DNA of 64,000 bases from Haematobia irritans (taxonomy: Eukaryota; Arthropoda; Insecta; Diptera; Muscidae): NCBI RefSeq assembly GCF_050003625.1, contig NC_134398.1, positions 113,498,145 through 113,562,144 on the forward strand. The letters run 5' to 3'. The notes under the pieces were generated by a model, which saw only the letters and a list, made by a program, of their open reading frames with translations, made no database searches and was not told the DNA's origin. The translations under genes were made by a program, and so were the position numbers. Below, one piece after another: positions 46,781 through 59,318 of the stretch (position 1 is its first letter; every line of letters starts with the position of its first letter).

Positions 46781-47132
46781 CATAGACCAATTAAGGTATG
46801 GACATCGCAAGTGAATTCACAGCGCTGTAGTTTGTCTGCACACCGTAGAGGGCTCTTTTAAGTCTGCAATTGAGTGATTTTTTAATTTGGCTTTAATTTG
46901 TTTTCTTTCCTTTGTTCTTTTGATGAAACACCAAATTTTGGAAAAACATGTATAATTCTATACATCCACGCCTTTTTTGTAATGCAAATTGACTGATTTG
47001 TACGGTAATTCTTGTTTTCCAAAAAGAAATTGAGTCACATGACTGCGCAATTGAGTGGAATGACTGCGCACTGCAAATAAACAAAACCATGGTGAATTGT
47101 CAAGGTATGTCTCTATTTTAATTGGTCTTTGT
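46781..47132 (+). mobile_element. MITE-like family E, copy 3
   Basis: Starts catagaccaattaagg and ends attggtctttg, closely matching copy 1 over its length (cagcgctgtagtttgtctgc, tgactgcgcaattgagtgg). No flanking direct repeat is visible, and D sequence does not resume on the right, so one side has been lost by deletion or rearrangement. Confidence 0.75.
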
Positions 47133-48200
47133 ATGGTCCACAAGTATGTGTCCAATTTAAGTCCTAACAAAAACTTCGACTAATCTCAAAATTAATAAAT
47201 AAACCCATTGTGCATAACGTCGCAATACTAAAAGACAATGGTCAATGGGCTAAAAGCAGTATCGAAAAGACGAATGAATTTGCGAATAATATCCAATTGA
47301 CCTTTTCAAGCAATACATGTCAAATTCTTCAACATCAAATAAATACCTATGCAATTAGCGAGCAGCCGTTTGATATGATCTGTATCAAGCTTTTTTGGGT
47401 TTGCGACTGTCGCAAAGTTGTAAACATCGTAAACGTCATAAACGCGTCGTAAATGTAGAACAAGTAGCAAGCGTCGCAAACTCAAAATACGTCAGTCCCT
47501 TCAGTGAGTAAAGAGTTATTTCAATTGGAGACTCCAAGCCAAAATTCCTATGAACTATTTGATGGTGCAGTACACGTGACGGTATTCGCTCATCCTTTCT
47601 TTCAAAAATTTCTACAGAAACTGGACGGAACGAAAACTATTAAAGTCTTGCATACGTGAATTGTTGTTTAGAGAGAATTTTATAAAATCACTTTTTGGCT
47701 TATTAGAGCCAATTTCCATACTAATAAAATTTTTTTCAAAATTGTAGCTAGTCATTTGCCTGTACAATTAAAGCTTGGTTGGACATTATGGACCACGCAA
47801 ACCAATAATAGTTTGAAGTTGCGAATGAGATATGTAAAACTAGTAGAGTTTTGAATAAATACAATATAAAGCATTTTTTGGCATCCCTTTAATCCGGGAG
47901 CCTAACTAAATTAAATTAAAAAATATTCACAATTTCTTTAATTAAAAATTAGGTGTTTTACATTAGGTTTACGGCTTTTGCGACATGCGTATAATACCAT
48001 CGTAAACGTATGTCGCAAAAGTCCCAGTTTGCGACAAGCTATTTCTGGATATGATGCAGTGAATCAAATAAAGGTAAAAAATCTGGCGGTTTCGATAAAA
48101 CTAAGGGTGAACAAGTTCATAGGGTCACCGATAATATTGAAAAGGCCTTCGAGAAAAACAAGTCTGCTCAAGATATAACCCCCTAAGAAGTACTTTTTTA
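47133..48200. other. Unassigned stretch
   Basis: No gene recognised. Around 47400-47490 and 47975-48045 short phrases with gtcgcaaa / cgtaaacgt recur, suggesting an old repeat. The open frame 47978-48178 has no recognisable motif. Confidence 0.35.
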
Positions 48201-48655
48201 AAACTCAGCAAAATATCTTGGTTTTACACTGGATTCAAAATTAAATTGGAAAATTCATATTGATAAAAAATGCGAAGAACTAAATATTAAATACCAGAAG
48301 TAAAGCTGGCAATAAATTCAGTCCTCTCCACAGATAATAAACTCTTTATATAAACAAGAATTAAAACCAAGATGGCTATATGGTATTCAACAATGGAGAT
48401 GTGCGGCAAACAGTTCCATTGACAAAATACAAATGTTTCAAGACAAAGTGATAAGAAGCGCAGTAAACCCTCCATGGTAAGTCCGAAATAGTACCTCCAC
48501 CATACAACCAAAAAGGAAATCTCTAGATTTGCAGAAAAACATCTTGTCCGCCTACAGAACCATACTAATCGCGAAGCCCGTAATTTACTCCAAACTAAAA
48601 ATAAACCTAAAAGATTGCACTCTTCATACCACACGGTTTAACTCGCTAACTCGTT
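48201..48655 (+). pseudogene. Jockey-like RT C-terminal relic
   Basis: Conceptual translation across frames gives AKYLGFTLDSKLNWKIHIDK, then KLAINSVLSTDNKLF, WLYGIQQWRCAANSSIDKIQ, FQDKVIRSAVNPPW and FAEKHLVRLQNHTNREARNL, all in the order of the thumb and C-terminal region of Jockey-clade RTs. At least two frameshifts and stops interrupt it. It is not close to the intact Jockey element at 42 kb and so represents a different, older family. Confidence 0.75.
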
Positions 48656-48854
48656 TTTTGTCTGCAGACAGGTCAAGTTCGAAGGTCATAAGCGTAGGAA
48701 GGCCTCTGGGGAGGGGGCTTAGACCCCCCAGAAAAATTGTAGCCCCACCAGACTAAAAACTTTCATGCACAATCGAATTAGTTGGGTTGTGGTAGCAGTT
48801 GACGATGGCAATGTTTGCAGTCTGATATTTATGAAATAAAGCTGTTGTTGAACT
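48656..48854. other. Short unassigned G-rich segment
   Basis: Includes tctgcagacaggtcaagttcg (similar to a segment of family B near 12980 and 28660) and a G-rich patch at 48705-48735. It then runs through ccacaacccaa-like strand phrases (gttgggttgtggtagc) resembling family A 3' blocks. Probably a mosaic of decayed family A/B pieces. Confidence 0.35.
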
Positions 48855-49670
48855 TACACCCTCAAAAAAAAAAATCGTACAGTGCTTGATATAAACGAAG
48901 TGGCTTTTGAATAAAATATTATTATTTTTTTTGAAAAAATAACAATTTTATAACAAAAAACTGTTTTTGGTATAAAAGTTTGAAATTTTGGAAGAAAATC
49001 AAAAACTCTAACAAAAGAAGAGTATAAACATACATAAATAATTTTATAATGTACACATACATTTATTTAGGTGTGAACCGTTTTTACTAGCATTTAACAC
49101 CATTTTAAATGCCTTGAAACTTATCGTGTTTTGTACTTAATTTCATTTTTACCTTTAAGGCCGTTAAAAAATGTGTGCCCATAATGCCAAAATGATAAAC
49201 AAAACACTTGTACACACATACATAAAATTCTCCTCTCAAGGCGAAAACACATGCTGTTTTTCAAATCTCTATGCTCTTGGTTCCGAATGTCTACTCTCTC
49301 TACTCCGAATACTCATTCTAATATTCAAGTTAAATAATATTTAGACTTAAGCATATCAAATTTTTGGCCTTATCATAAAGCAGTTTTCCGAAACAACATA
49401 CAACCGTTTCACAGAAATTTTAAACATATATATGTTTACTCGAAATTTGTAAATTTATATATGTTTACATTCACACATATTATTTTTATGAAACATTCAT
49501 GCCCCAAACATAATATATTTTAACATATTAACATATGTGTCCCAAACATTTAGTGTCAGTTTAGGAACATTACATGTTTGTACTTAAATATATTGTGTTT
49601 TAAAATTGTGCCCGAACACACATTTTGTTTATATGGGAACATATGAAAAACATTTTTTTCTAACAGTGTA
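48855..49670 (+). mobile_element. Family D element with both ends, large internal deletion
   Basis: Left end tacaccctcaaaaaa and right end ttctaacagtgta are both present. The left arm and the tRNA-like modules are deleted: after 23 bp the sequence jumps to tacagtgcttgatataaacg. The remainder follows the right part of D. This small (816-bp) copy helps to define the termini. No target duplication was recognised. Confidence 0.8.
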
Positions 49671-49789
49671 TGATTAAGTTGAATAACTAAAGCTCCTTTA
49701 TTATTTTGTTTAGTCTGGTTTAGTCCATTTAATTAAAAAAATAGTAATTGACATTAAAACTATTCTTTCATAAATTAATATCTTAAAAA

Positions 49790-50643
49790 TGCTGCAAAAA
49801 AGCGTCACCAAAAAAGAAGTGAAAATGTTCTTTTTTTTGGGTCCGGAAGTGGGTCAAAATCGGCGGAGAAGCGATGAATGTAATATGAACTTGTCATAGA
49901 ACGGATATCCACCGTTTCAATAGCCGTTGCAATGAATTTGCATCACTTCTTAAGGTGTGATCCGAATTTAGTGTTTTGAATGTGAAAAAAATTTTGTGAT
50001 ATTTTCCCAAATAAATAATTTGTATATTTTTTATGATTTTAAATGCATTCTAACGCTTGTTTGAAACGTTTTCCCTCGAATATTTTCAAAAATTATCGAT
50101 TTTTCTATAATTGATTTAGCATTTTTTGGCAAATTTTGAATAATTTGTACCATTTTATTTATTCTTACTCTTTTTTAAACTATTTGAAAACAGAAAACAA
50201 AAAAATACGCATTAAAATATAAAAAAAAAACTGGAAGTGCTTTCAAAGTTGTGCCTTTGGGAGCCATCGTGGTGCAATGGTTAGCATGCATGCCTTGCAT
50301 ACACAAGGTCGTGGGTTCGATTCCTGCTTCGACCGAACACCAAAAAGATTTTCAGCGGTGGATTATCCCACCTCAGTAATGCTGGTGACATTTCTGAGGG
50401 TTTCAAAACTTCTCTAAGTGGTTTCACTGGAATGTGGAACGCCGTTCGGACTCGGCTATAAAAAGGAGGTCCCTTGTCATTGAGCTTAACATGGAATCAG
50501 GCAGCACTCAGTGATAAGAGAGAAGTTCACCAATGTGGTATCACAATGGACTGATTAGTCTAAGTGAACCTTATACATCGGGCTGCCACATAACCTAGCC
50601 TAAAGTTGTGCCTTTAGAACAACTCCAATTTTTTGTTTTTGCT
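49790..50643 (+). mobile_element. MITE-like family F, copy 2, containing a SINE
   Basis: Aligned by eye with 15827-16358. Ends near tgctgcaaaaaagcg and tttttgctgcg are inverted relative to each other. A SINE with a 14-bp target duplication is inserted at its conserved aaagttgtgccttt, so the F element predates that SINE insertion. Confidence 0.75.
50258..50601 (+). mobile_element. tRNA-derived SINE, copy 2, with target duplication
   Basis: 344 bp. Head gggagccatcgtggtgcaat, B-box ggttcgattcc, body cagcggtggattatccca, LINE-L-like tail (acaatggactgattagtcta, gggctgccacataacct). The flanking direct repeat aaagttgtgccttt is perfect over 14 bp (50244-50257 and 50602-50615). It closely matches the SINE at 24339. 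The duplication length fits LINE-mediated integration. Confidence 0.95.
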
Positions 50644-50759
50644 GCGAAAAGTGTGGAACTACTTTTAGTTGTTTTATTATAAATTAATTGTCGAGTTATT
50701 TTGATGTCTATTTCTTTATTCGTTTTTATGAAATAAAACATTAATTTAACCTATAAGTT

Positions 50760-50932
50760 CAGTCTATGAATTTTTAGCTAGGGGGGCTATGGTCCTGTAT
50801 ATAGATCGATATCCAAATCCGATCTTGATATCTTGAGGGCATGAAAGCTGCATGCCATAACCAAATTGCTTGAAATTTGAAATGTCGGGTTATTTAGGTT
50901 GAATTAACATGGCTACATACCGATTAAGTATT
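50760..50932. repeat. Remnant of a family A/B-type array unit
   Basis: The phrases ggggggctatggtcctg, tatagatcgatatcc and tgcttgaaatttgaaatgt follow the order of one array unit of the A/B families. No ends or microsatellite are seen. It is cut at 50933 by the TIR element. Confidence 0.45.
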
Positions 50933-52296
50933 TACACCCAGAAAAAAGTGTCTTCGAAACTAAAGGAAAAAATGTTCATCAATTTAGTTTAGCCATTTTA
51001 TTTCTATTAAGTTAAATTTTTATGTTAAATAATAAAATTTACTTGTCTCAGCAAAAAACTCCTAAACTGAAAGCAGTTAAGAATAGTTCATTAACTAGAA
51101 TAAGGCATGGAATTTTACTAACACTGTTTTCTTCGCTGGGTATAAGAATTTACTACTGAACAAGAACATTTTATTCACTGAAAACAAAGCATTCGTAAAA
51201 ATAAACAAAAACCGTACTAAAACCAAGTTTCCTCAAATTTAATAAAATTTATTATAAAATGATAATTCTGACTTCCTTTATTATAGAAAGCTTATCATAC
51301 ATACGAATAACACTTGGCATAGAAAAATATTTTAGTTCATTCGTACTAAGAAGTATTCAATCCTTTCAAACTCAAAGAAACATACTTAGAAAATAGGAAC
51401 TTTTCCTATATCTTTATTGTCTAGCTGTAATCGATATGTTTGCACGTGGGTTGTTTTTTAGTTGGAATCGCGTTGTTATGGTATACGGAGAGATTGTTAA
51501 AAAATAATATAGTAAAATAATATAATAAATAACAAATACAATATATAAGATATTTGTTATTTTAAATTAGTGAGAACAATTTTCGTTTTTTGAAAATTAT
51601 TAAACATAAATGACAAACAATAAGTTTATCAATGTTGGTGATGGTTACAAACAAAGAAAACACCAAAAGAATAACAGCCCCTACATTCATCAGGTAACAT
51701 TCAACCTTTTGTGAAAAAATTGGTTTATGATTTTTTATATTTGTAGGCATCGAAATTGTAAAATGAGGACAAAATCGTTAGGCAGCAACTTATTAAAAGT
51801 GAAAGGTACAACAAGAAGAAAAAAATTACGTTTTACAGTTGATAATATTACATCGAAATTGGAAATAGTGGAATAATAAACTAATATTTCGATGCTGTTG
51901 ATTCTTAATAAATATATTAATAAAACATGTATTTTATTGAAGAAAAAATTGCCTATATAAATAAATAAAATTGTATTTAATAACGAAGATAAGCAGTTCT
52001 AATTTTGAAGTAAAAGGTTTGCAACAAATATGTAAGATTTGTCCAAATGAATGAAAAAAGTTCAATAAAATCATTCCATATATGAATTGAATTCAGTTAA
52101 ATTTTTTCATTCTGTAGTCTAGTGGTACATAAATATAGGAAAATGTTAACTAATATATGGAATGAATTCTACCTAATTTCTATGAAAATCACATCGTTCA
52201 AACAAATAAAAACGTCTTTGGCGCTATACGAAGTTCAACTTTCTTCACAATGAGTTCATTTTAACTTAAAGAAGGGGTCACTTTTTTCTGGGTGTA
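50933..52296. mobile_element. 1.36-kb element with perfect 18-bp terminal inverted repeats
   Basis: Left end tacacccagaaaaaagtg, right end cacttttttctgggtgta: an exact 18-bp inverted match. The interior is AT-rich with no open frame over about 60 codons and no recognisable domain. The target duplication is unclear. Probably a non-autonomous DNA transposon of unknown superfamily; the tacac start is shared with families D and G. Confidence 0.75.
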
Positions 52297-53041
52297 GCGA
52301 AACTGAGCATAGGGTTATTGTGTTAATCTGTATCGAGCAAAACACAAAAAAGGAACACATCTAGCACAATTTGTCGGTGCAGTAGTTCATCAGTTACCGT
52401 CCAAAATCACAAAAAAACTTAATTTGGCGACGTCTGCGACGAACTACACATAAACACTCCCCACGGCCCATAGAGCATGTATATAAAATTTGATCCAGTA
52501 ATTTTTCGCTTTATCGATCACGAGTATATTTTCACAATTCTTTTATTCACAATTCTCGCATTTATTTCATTCAATTAAAATTGGTCCCTATATGCATATG
52601 CTAACAAGTTTTTGTTTGAAATGACCTACATTTGTGCTATCTTTCTTCTAACGAGCAGAACCCATAATGATTTTACATGTAAAATCAAAACATTTGATGA
52701 ATGAGACAAAATAAAGCATGTCAACACCACTCAGCTAGATATAGGACTTTTAGTCCTCCCAACGCAAAGTGCATACGATGTGGAGTTAATAGTTACCAAT
52801 ATTAAGTTAATAGTTACCAAGTGGTTTAATTTGAGATGGTTATGTGATTTCACGAATTCTGTTGCAATAAGTTAAACATTTTCGTGAAAATTTTTGAATT
52901 CGTTTACCTTTGTGTACTTCAGGCAAGTTTGGTGCATCTTAGACACGTTCGAAAGGCAAATAGCACTTCAAGAAATGTTGGCCATTAAAAATGTTGTCTA
53001 AACTTACCACAGATGAAGTCATCTCCATTGTGAGATACATC
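52297..53041. other. Unassigned stretch
   Basis: No gene or repeat recognised. Around 52780-52825 agttaatagttaccaa is repeated twice in tandem with small changes. Confidence 0.4.
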
Positions 53042-53794
53042 TACACTGTTAGAAAAATATGTTTTTCATATGTTCCGATATAAACAAAATGTGTTTCGGG
53101 CCCAATTTTAAAACACAATATATTTAAGTGCAAACATGTAATGTTCCTAAACTAACACTAAATGTTTGGGACATCTATGTTAATATGTTAGAATATATTA
53201 TGTTTGGGGCATGAATGTTTCATAAAAATCATATGTGTGAATGCAAACATATATAAATTTACAAATTTCGACTAAACATACATATGTTGTGATATTTTAT
53301 TCAAAGCGACAGAGAGAGTATAAGAAAGAAATAGAGATGGAAACCGGGAGAGTTGACGAAAGATATCAACATAACACAGAGAAAGAATCAAAAGAGGACA
53401 ATTTCTGTGAAACCGCTTGTATGTTGTTTCGGAAAACTGTTTTACGATAAGGCCAAAAATTTGATATGCTTAAGTCCAAATATTATTTAATTATTTAATT
53501 AATTAAGAGAATAGACATTTGAAAAACAAACAGCATATGTTTTCGCCTTGAGAGAAGCATTTTATGTATGTGTGGACATGTGTTTTGTTTATCATTTTGG
53601 CACTAGGGGCACAATTTTTTTCTTAGTTCGTTAAAAAAAAATATTTTTTTTTCCAAAAATCAGTCAATTTCGTTTATATCAAGCACTGTTACGGACTATA
53701 AATCTTTAATAACCCACATTTCGAAGTTTCATTATAAAAATTCAATATATAGTGTAAATATAAATGTGTACATTAAAAAAAAAAAAAAAGTTTT

Positions 53795-53870
53795 CGGTCG
53801 GAGCAGGGATTGAACCCACGACCCTTTGCATGCAAGGCAGACATGCTAACCACTGCTCCACGTGGCAAAC
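53795..53870 (-). repeat. tRNA-like module 2 of family D
   Basis: The minus strand gives cgtggagcagtggttagc, ccttgcatgcaaagg and gggttcaatccctgct. It is preceded on its 3' side by an A-run on the plus strand (53776-53790), which is a T-run stop on the transcribed sense. Confidence 0.75.
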
Positions 53871-54085
53871 AAATGTATGTTTCTGTTAAATAATGTTACA
53901 CAGAAAGAAATTTCACGAAAATTTTTCCAATTAAAATCTTAACTGAGTTTTAAAAAATATTCAATTAAAAATTTAATTGAATCAACAAATTTTTTAATTG
54001 AAATAAAAATCAATCACACAAATTAATAGTATCAATTAATTTTTTAATTGGATCAATTAATTTTTTAATTGACTGTCAATTAATT

Positions 54086-56057
54086 ATACCCTCCACCATA
54101 GGATGGGGGTATATTAACTTTGTCATTCCGTTTGTAACACATCGAAATATTGCTCTAAGACCCCATAAAGTATATATATTCTGGGTCGTGGTGAAATTCT
54201 GAGTCGATCTAAGCATGTCCGTCCGTCCGTCCGTCCGTCCGTCTGTCCGTCTGTCCGTCCGTCCGTCTGTCCGGCTGTCCGTCCGTCTGTGGAAATCACG
54301 CTAACTTCCGAACGAAACAAGCTATCGACTTGAAACTTGGCACAAGTAGTTGTTATTGATGTAGGTCGGATGGTATTGAAAATGGGCCATATCGGACCAC
54401 GTTTACGTATAGCCCCCATATAAACCGATCCCCAAATTTGGCTTGGGGAGCCTCCCGGAGCAGCAAAATTTATCCGATCCGGTTGAAATTTGGTACGTGG
54501 TCTTAGTATACGGTCTCTAACAACCATGCAAAAATTGGTCCATATCGGTCCATAATTATATATAGCCCCCATATAAACCGATCCCCAGATTTGACCTCCG
54601 GAGCCTCTTGGAGGGGCAAAATTCATCCGATCCGATTGAAATTTGGCACCTGATGTTAGTATACGGCCTCTAACAACCATGCAAAAATTGGTCCATATCG
54701 GTCCATAATTATATATAGCTCCCATATAAACCGATCCCCAGATTTGACCACCGGAGCGTCTTGGAGGAGCAAAATTCATCCGATCCGGTTGAAATTTAGT
54801 ACGTGGTCTTAGTATACGGTTTTTAACAACCATGAAAAAATTGGTCCATATCGGTCCATAATTATATATAGCCCCCATATAAACCGATCCCCAGATTTGA
54901 CCTCCGGAGCCTCTTGGAGGGGCAAAATTCATCCGATCCGGTTGAAATTTGGTACCTGATGTTAGTTTACGGCCTCTAATAATCATGCAAAAATTGGTCC
55001 ATATCGGTCCATAATTATATATAGCCCCCATATAAACCGATCCCCAGATTTGACCTCCGGAGCCTCTTGGAAGAGCAAAATTCATCCGATCCAGTTGAAA
55101 TTTGGTACATGGTGTTAGTATATGGTCTCTAACAACCATGCAAAAATTGGTCCATATCGGTCCATAATTATATATAGTTCCCATATAAACCGTCCCCAGA
55201 TTTGACGTCCGGAACCTCTTGGAGGAGCAAAAGTCATCCGATACGGTTGAAATTTGGTACATTTTGTCAATATATGGCCTCTAACAGCAATGTAAAAATT
55301 GGTCCATATCGGTCTTTAGTTATATATAGCCGATGACTTATTACACAAAAATTGGTCCATATCGCCAAAAATAATCTACCAAAACTTTATTTCCATAGAA
55401 AATTTTGTCAAATTTTATTACTATAGAAAGTTTTGTTAAAATTTCATTTCTATAGAAAGTTTTGTCTAAAGTTTATTTCTATAGAAATGTTTGTCAAAAT
55501 TTTATTTCTATAGAAAATTTTGTAAAAAAATTATTTCTATAGAAAATTTTGTCAACATTTTATTTCTATACAAAATTTTGTCAAAATTTTATTTCTATAC
55601 AAAATTTTGTCAACATTTTATTTCTATAGAAATTTTTGTCAAAATTGTATTGCTACAGAAAATTGTGTCAAGTTTTTATTTCTATAGAAAATTTTGTCAA
55701 ATTTTTATTTCTATAGAAAATTTTGTCAAAATTTTATTTCTATAGAAAATTTTGTCAAGGTTTCATTTCTATAAAAAATTTTGTCAAAATTTTATTTCTA
55801 TAGAAAATTTTGTCAAACTAGATTATATACGTATTTAATCGGCCTTTTTTTGTTTAGTATATACCCCGTATGGGCTAACTTACAATTTAGAAGACAGTGT
55901 TAAAAAGTTTTACGATACCTTGCCATCGGCAAGTGTTATCGCAACCCAAGTAATTCGATTGTGGATGACAGCCTTTAGTAGAAGTTCCTACGCAATCCAT
56001 GGTGGAGGGTACATAAGATTCGGCCTGGCCGAACTTACGGCCGTATATACTTGTTTT
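54086..56057 (+). mobile_element. Family A element, copy 3, nested in family D
   Basis: Starts ataccctccaccatagg. It has a GTCC/GTCT microsatellite (54216-54289), an array of about 152-bp units (54400-55330), an array of 26-bp units (55390-55815), a 3' block, a hairpin (ttcggcctggccgaa, 56019-56033) and tatacttgttt. It lies in a stretch of aattaattttttaattg repeats, consistent with insertion between T residues. The 379-codon minus-strand frame 54123-55262 repeats GGQIWGSVYMGAIYNYGPIW and follows from the unit length; there is no evidence that it is a gene. Confidence 0.8.
55390..55815 (+). repeat. Array of about 26-bp AT-rich units in family A copy 3
   Basis: About 16 units of tttctatagaaaattttgtc plus aaaattttat variants. 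Equivalent in position to the array at 10735 in copy 1. Confidence 0.9.
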
Positions 56058-56235
56058 TTAATTGATACTATCATTTCTGATTGAAGAAATTTCAATTAAA
56101 AAATTAATTGGATCAATTAATTTCGTGATTGAATCAGAAAAATATTTTTTTGTGTGTATGTTTGCATGGGCTCGTGGGCGCTGCAAACTAAGCTATATAA
56201 ATGTAACTTATAACGATAATTATCTACTGGTGACT

Positions 56236-56325
56236 ATAACAGCTACGTAGTCCAGTGGATAGTGTGTTGGCTTACAAACTGTATGGTCCTCGCTTCGATT
56301 CTCCGAGCAGGCGAAAGGTAAAATT
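56236..56325 (+). repeat. tRNA-like module 1 of family D
   Basis: Reads tagtccagtggatagtg (A-box-like) and gcttcgattctccg (degraded B-box), then gcgaaaggt. It points away from module 2 at 53795, the same divergent arrangement as in the other copies, here separated by the family A insertion. Confidence 0.7.
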
Positions 56326-56625
56326 TAAAAAATTTATAAAAGTGAATAATTTCTTCAACATTATTTGTATTACAGAAAAAGGTGCCAAGAACTAAAATAT
56401 TTCGTGGAAGTGAAAATTACGAGTATGTTAGGCAATGAGTACAATCGTCTTTGGGAAAAATTCTTCCAAGCATATAATATTTTTGGGCTCAAAATGCTTC
56501 CAAACATATAATATGTTCACATAAAACAAACATATTAATGTTTCGGCAGTATCCAATAATATATGTGCTTCCTGCAAAATATGTTTGGAACATATGTTAA
56601 AGAAGCGATTTTTTTTGAGGGTGTA

Positions 56626-57995
56626 TCAACCAAACGGCTAGGGTTTTTCAATTCGCAGGAATTTTTTTTTCCAAATTTCCTGAAATGCAACTCAAAGAGC
56701 AACTTTTTTGACATGAATATTATACATTAAAACTCATTAAAAAATCTAAAGAAATTTTGCCAAACAAAATAATGTGAAAAACGTCGGTAATGCAGATCAA
56801 AACTTTCAAACGCGAAAGATATAAAATTAAAATAGTAAAAAAATTGTCAATACAGTTTTCGCGTTACACTGAAAAAACAGTGAACCCTTTTCCATTGCAA
56901 AATGAACTAAACTGTAGTAATATTGACCATGATTTAACCCTTAAGATTTTTTCAACTTGTCTAGTTTAAAATTCTCTTAAATTTTAGTTAATCTATAACA
57001 TTGTATTTTAGTTCATTTTTACCACACCATAAGATTTATATATCCCTACCAAGTTAAAAAGTCAGTATTATTTTGATTTACTTGCTTATTTTTGGGAAAC
57101 GCGATAATAAAAATTGGTTAACAGTAATAATAAAAATTGGTTAACAGTCTCTTTAAAATGTCGACGACTAAACTATTTTGGAATCAATCATTCAACAGTA
57201 CAGAGAAATTAAATAATTAAACAAACCGTTTTACTATTATGAAAATTTTCATACATTAAAATTAAACTTTCTTTAAGCGAAAGTACTTTATTATAAAAAC
57301 TTATGATGAAAGTTCTTAATACAATGTTTTTGTGAATGAAAAGTATGACCACGTGAAACAAGAAAGTAGTTTATTTCAACTCGCTTTTTGACTTTTCTCT
57401 AGTTTTTTATTCATCGTAAGTATATTCACATATCTTGCTGAAAAAAATGGAAGGAATAATGAAAATTGTTAAAAATTAACATGTAATAAAATATAATTTT
57501 TTATCTCTTTAAATTAGCTTGTAATTTACTATATTTGGGGGCATTTTATTAAATGGTGGATGGAATTCAACCTTTCTTATGGTGATTTAGATTGGTAAAA
57601 AATATGTTGCATATTGTACACCATACCCCAATAAATCGAAAATTTTTGTTCGATTGGAAACTTCAGTGCAGCCTACCCAAAATGTGCACGTTCGATTGAC
57701 GGGGTGTTACCCATTACAAGAGCAAAAGTGTAAACCATTTTAAACCGTAGCTGGTCTACGGTGCAGATGGTTACACTTTCAATCAGATGTTGAAGACGCT
57801 TTTATTCATCGACCTAAATAATAGCGTTGTTGCAAATAGAAAAGAAAGTGCTTGACGCGTGTATTGTGGTTGCTTTTCAATTTCTTCAACACAGCTGATT
57901 AATTTTCCAAGAAGAAGCATATCAATTGTTTAGTGCCGCGACAACAAAATTCCATATTAAATATTTTTAATATAATAGCAAAATGCAAATATTTC
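56626..57995. other. AT-rich noncoding stretch upstream of LINE-L copy 4
   Basis: No gene recognised. Near 56865 a tacactgaaaaaacagtg resembles the start of a tacact-type element, but no matching right end was found. taataaaaattggttaacag is tandemly duplicated near 57105-57150. The part from 57600 to 57900 is less AT-rich but has no identifiable frame. Confidence 0.4.
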
Positions 57996-58094
57996 AACCG
58001 TCGAACGGAACGGACGTGTTTTTTTAATAGCGGATAAAATCATCGTAATAAGTACCTACTACGAATTTCAAGTGTGGTGGGATATTAGGCCACC

Positions 58095-59318
58095 ATGCAG
58101 AGAAATTCAAAGACATCCACTGGGTTGCTAACTTCAGGGCCCAGTGGACGGGTATCGACTGGAGTTATAAATTTGGGCAATGACCAAGAGTTAGGCCCAA
58201 TTAGTCGACCTGTAGACGGGTCGACATGTGGCGACAATTTGACAAGTCGGACCTTTTCTAAGGTGACGACATCAAAAGGAGGCAATCCCTTTCGAAAGAG
58301 ATTCAAGGAACGAAGAAATGCTTTGTTTATCCTACAGAAATTAGGATCAGTCGACCCAAGCACGTTGTCGGCTAAGTAAAGCGATTCCTTAAAATGGGCT
58401 CAAGGAATTCTTGAGGCTGGAAAAAGGGAACGATCACCGGATGAGCTGCCATCCTCCAAAAGGGATCAACGATCGTTTGCCTCAGTTGCTAAAGACAGCC
58501 TTGTGATGGCTATCATAAATAAAGGAGCATTGGACGGTATGGTTCCAAAGCAAAAATGGGGGGAAATTGAGAATGCTTTGTCTGGCGTCTACTCACAGGT
58601 GCTGGAAAAGTTTCCCGGCCCAGATCCTCGACACCAAGAGGCTGGTTGGTATCAAGGACGATTTAAGCTAGTCGCATTTGAGGACCAGAGGTCTATAGAA
58701 TGTTTTAAAGCTGCTCTGATACTAATTGGTGAAGTTTGGGAAGGAGCTGCTCTAGAGTTAGTCGAGAAGAAAGACATACCGGCTAGACCAAGAGCACATG
58801 CGTGGATACCTGCAAACCCTCCTGACCCTGAATCTATTTTAAATAGACTGAAACAATGCAATCCAGATCTTCCAACAGCTGATTGGAAGGTTGGCCGTTT
58901 GGATGAAGTGGATGGGCCAAGACGGCATGCAGTGTTTATATTGAACACTCAGTCTTTGCCACATCTAGCAAAGTCCCAGGGCCGTGTATGTTATGGCTTT
59001 CATTATATCCAAATGAAGGTGTATAAAAGCGATCAGCTAAAGGATTCAGAAATGGACAAGCCTCTGTCTGAATCAGAAGTAAGCGGGTCCTCTTGCGAAG
59101 TCGAGGGGGATACCAAGACATTTGAAGACATGGATAGATACCGTATGCGTGAGGAGGCTTCTACTGCCTCAGAACTCACCAAAGTTGAACCTATGGTTAT
59201 TGCGAGAGTCACCGATATCTCTGAAGAGGACATTCTTGATGACTCGATTGAAACGGCTGATGTGACGGTTGTTGAAAATCTCGATGGTCCTACGGATCCT
59301 CCAGATAAATCTTCATAA
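58095..59318 (+). pseudogene. LINE-L ORF1, copy 4, one premature stop
   Basis: Identical in layout to the intact ORF1 at 34500-35723, but codon 95 is a stop (taa at 58377-58379, where copy 3 has caa after tcggttaaa). The frame stays open on both sides, and the DUF4780-like domain (GRFKLVAFEDQRSIECFKAA, IPARPRAHAWIP) is intact. A C-to-T change accounts for it. Small in-frame differences include three extra bases near 58188 and 59115. The stop lies before the folded domain, so little functional ORF1 would be made unless an internal start is used. Confidence 0.9.

Larger units (their letters stand above)
53042..56625 (-). mobile_element. Family D element with both ends, split by family A
   Basis: In reverse orientation: tacactgttagaaaaatatg at the left is the D right end, and tttttttgagggtgta at the right is the D left end. 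Inside are the right arm, tRNA-like module 2 (minus, 53795-53870), an AT-rich patch, a 2-kb family A element (54086-56057), tRNA-like module 1 (plus, 56236-56325) and the left arm. Without the insert this copy is about 1.6 kb. It is the only copy here with both ends and both modules. Confidence 0.85.

Noticed and set aside
54123..55262. 379-codon minus-strand frame in family A copy 3 as a real gene
   Set aside because: It follows the 152-153 bp tandem units, has no start context or domain, and ends in the microsatellite and conserved 5' block. Kept only as a finding to test.
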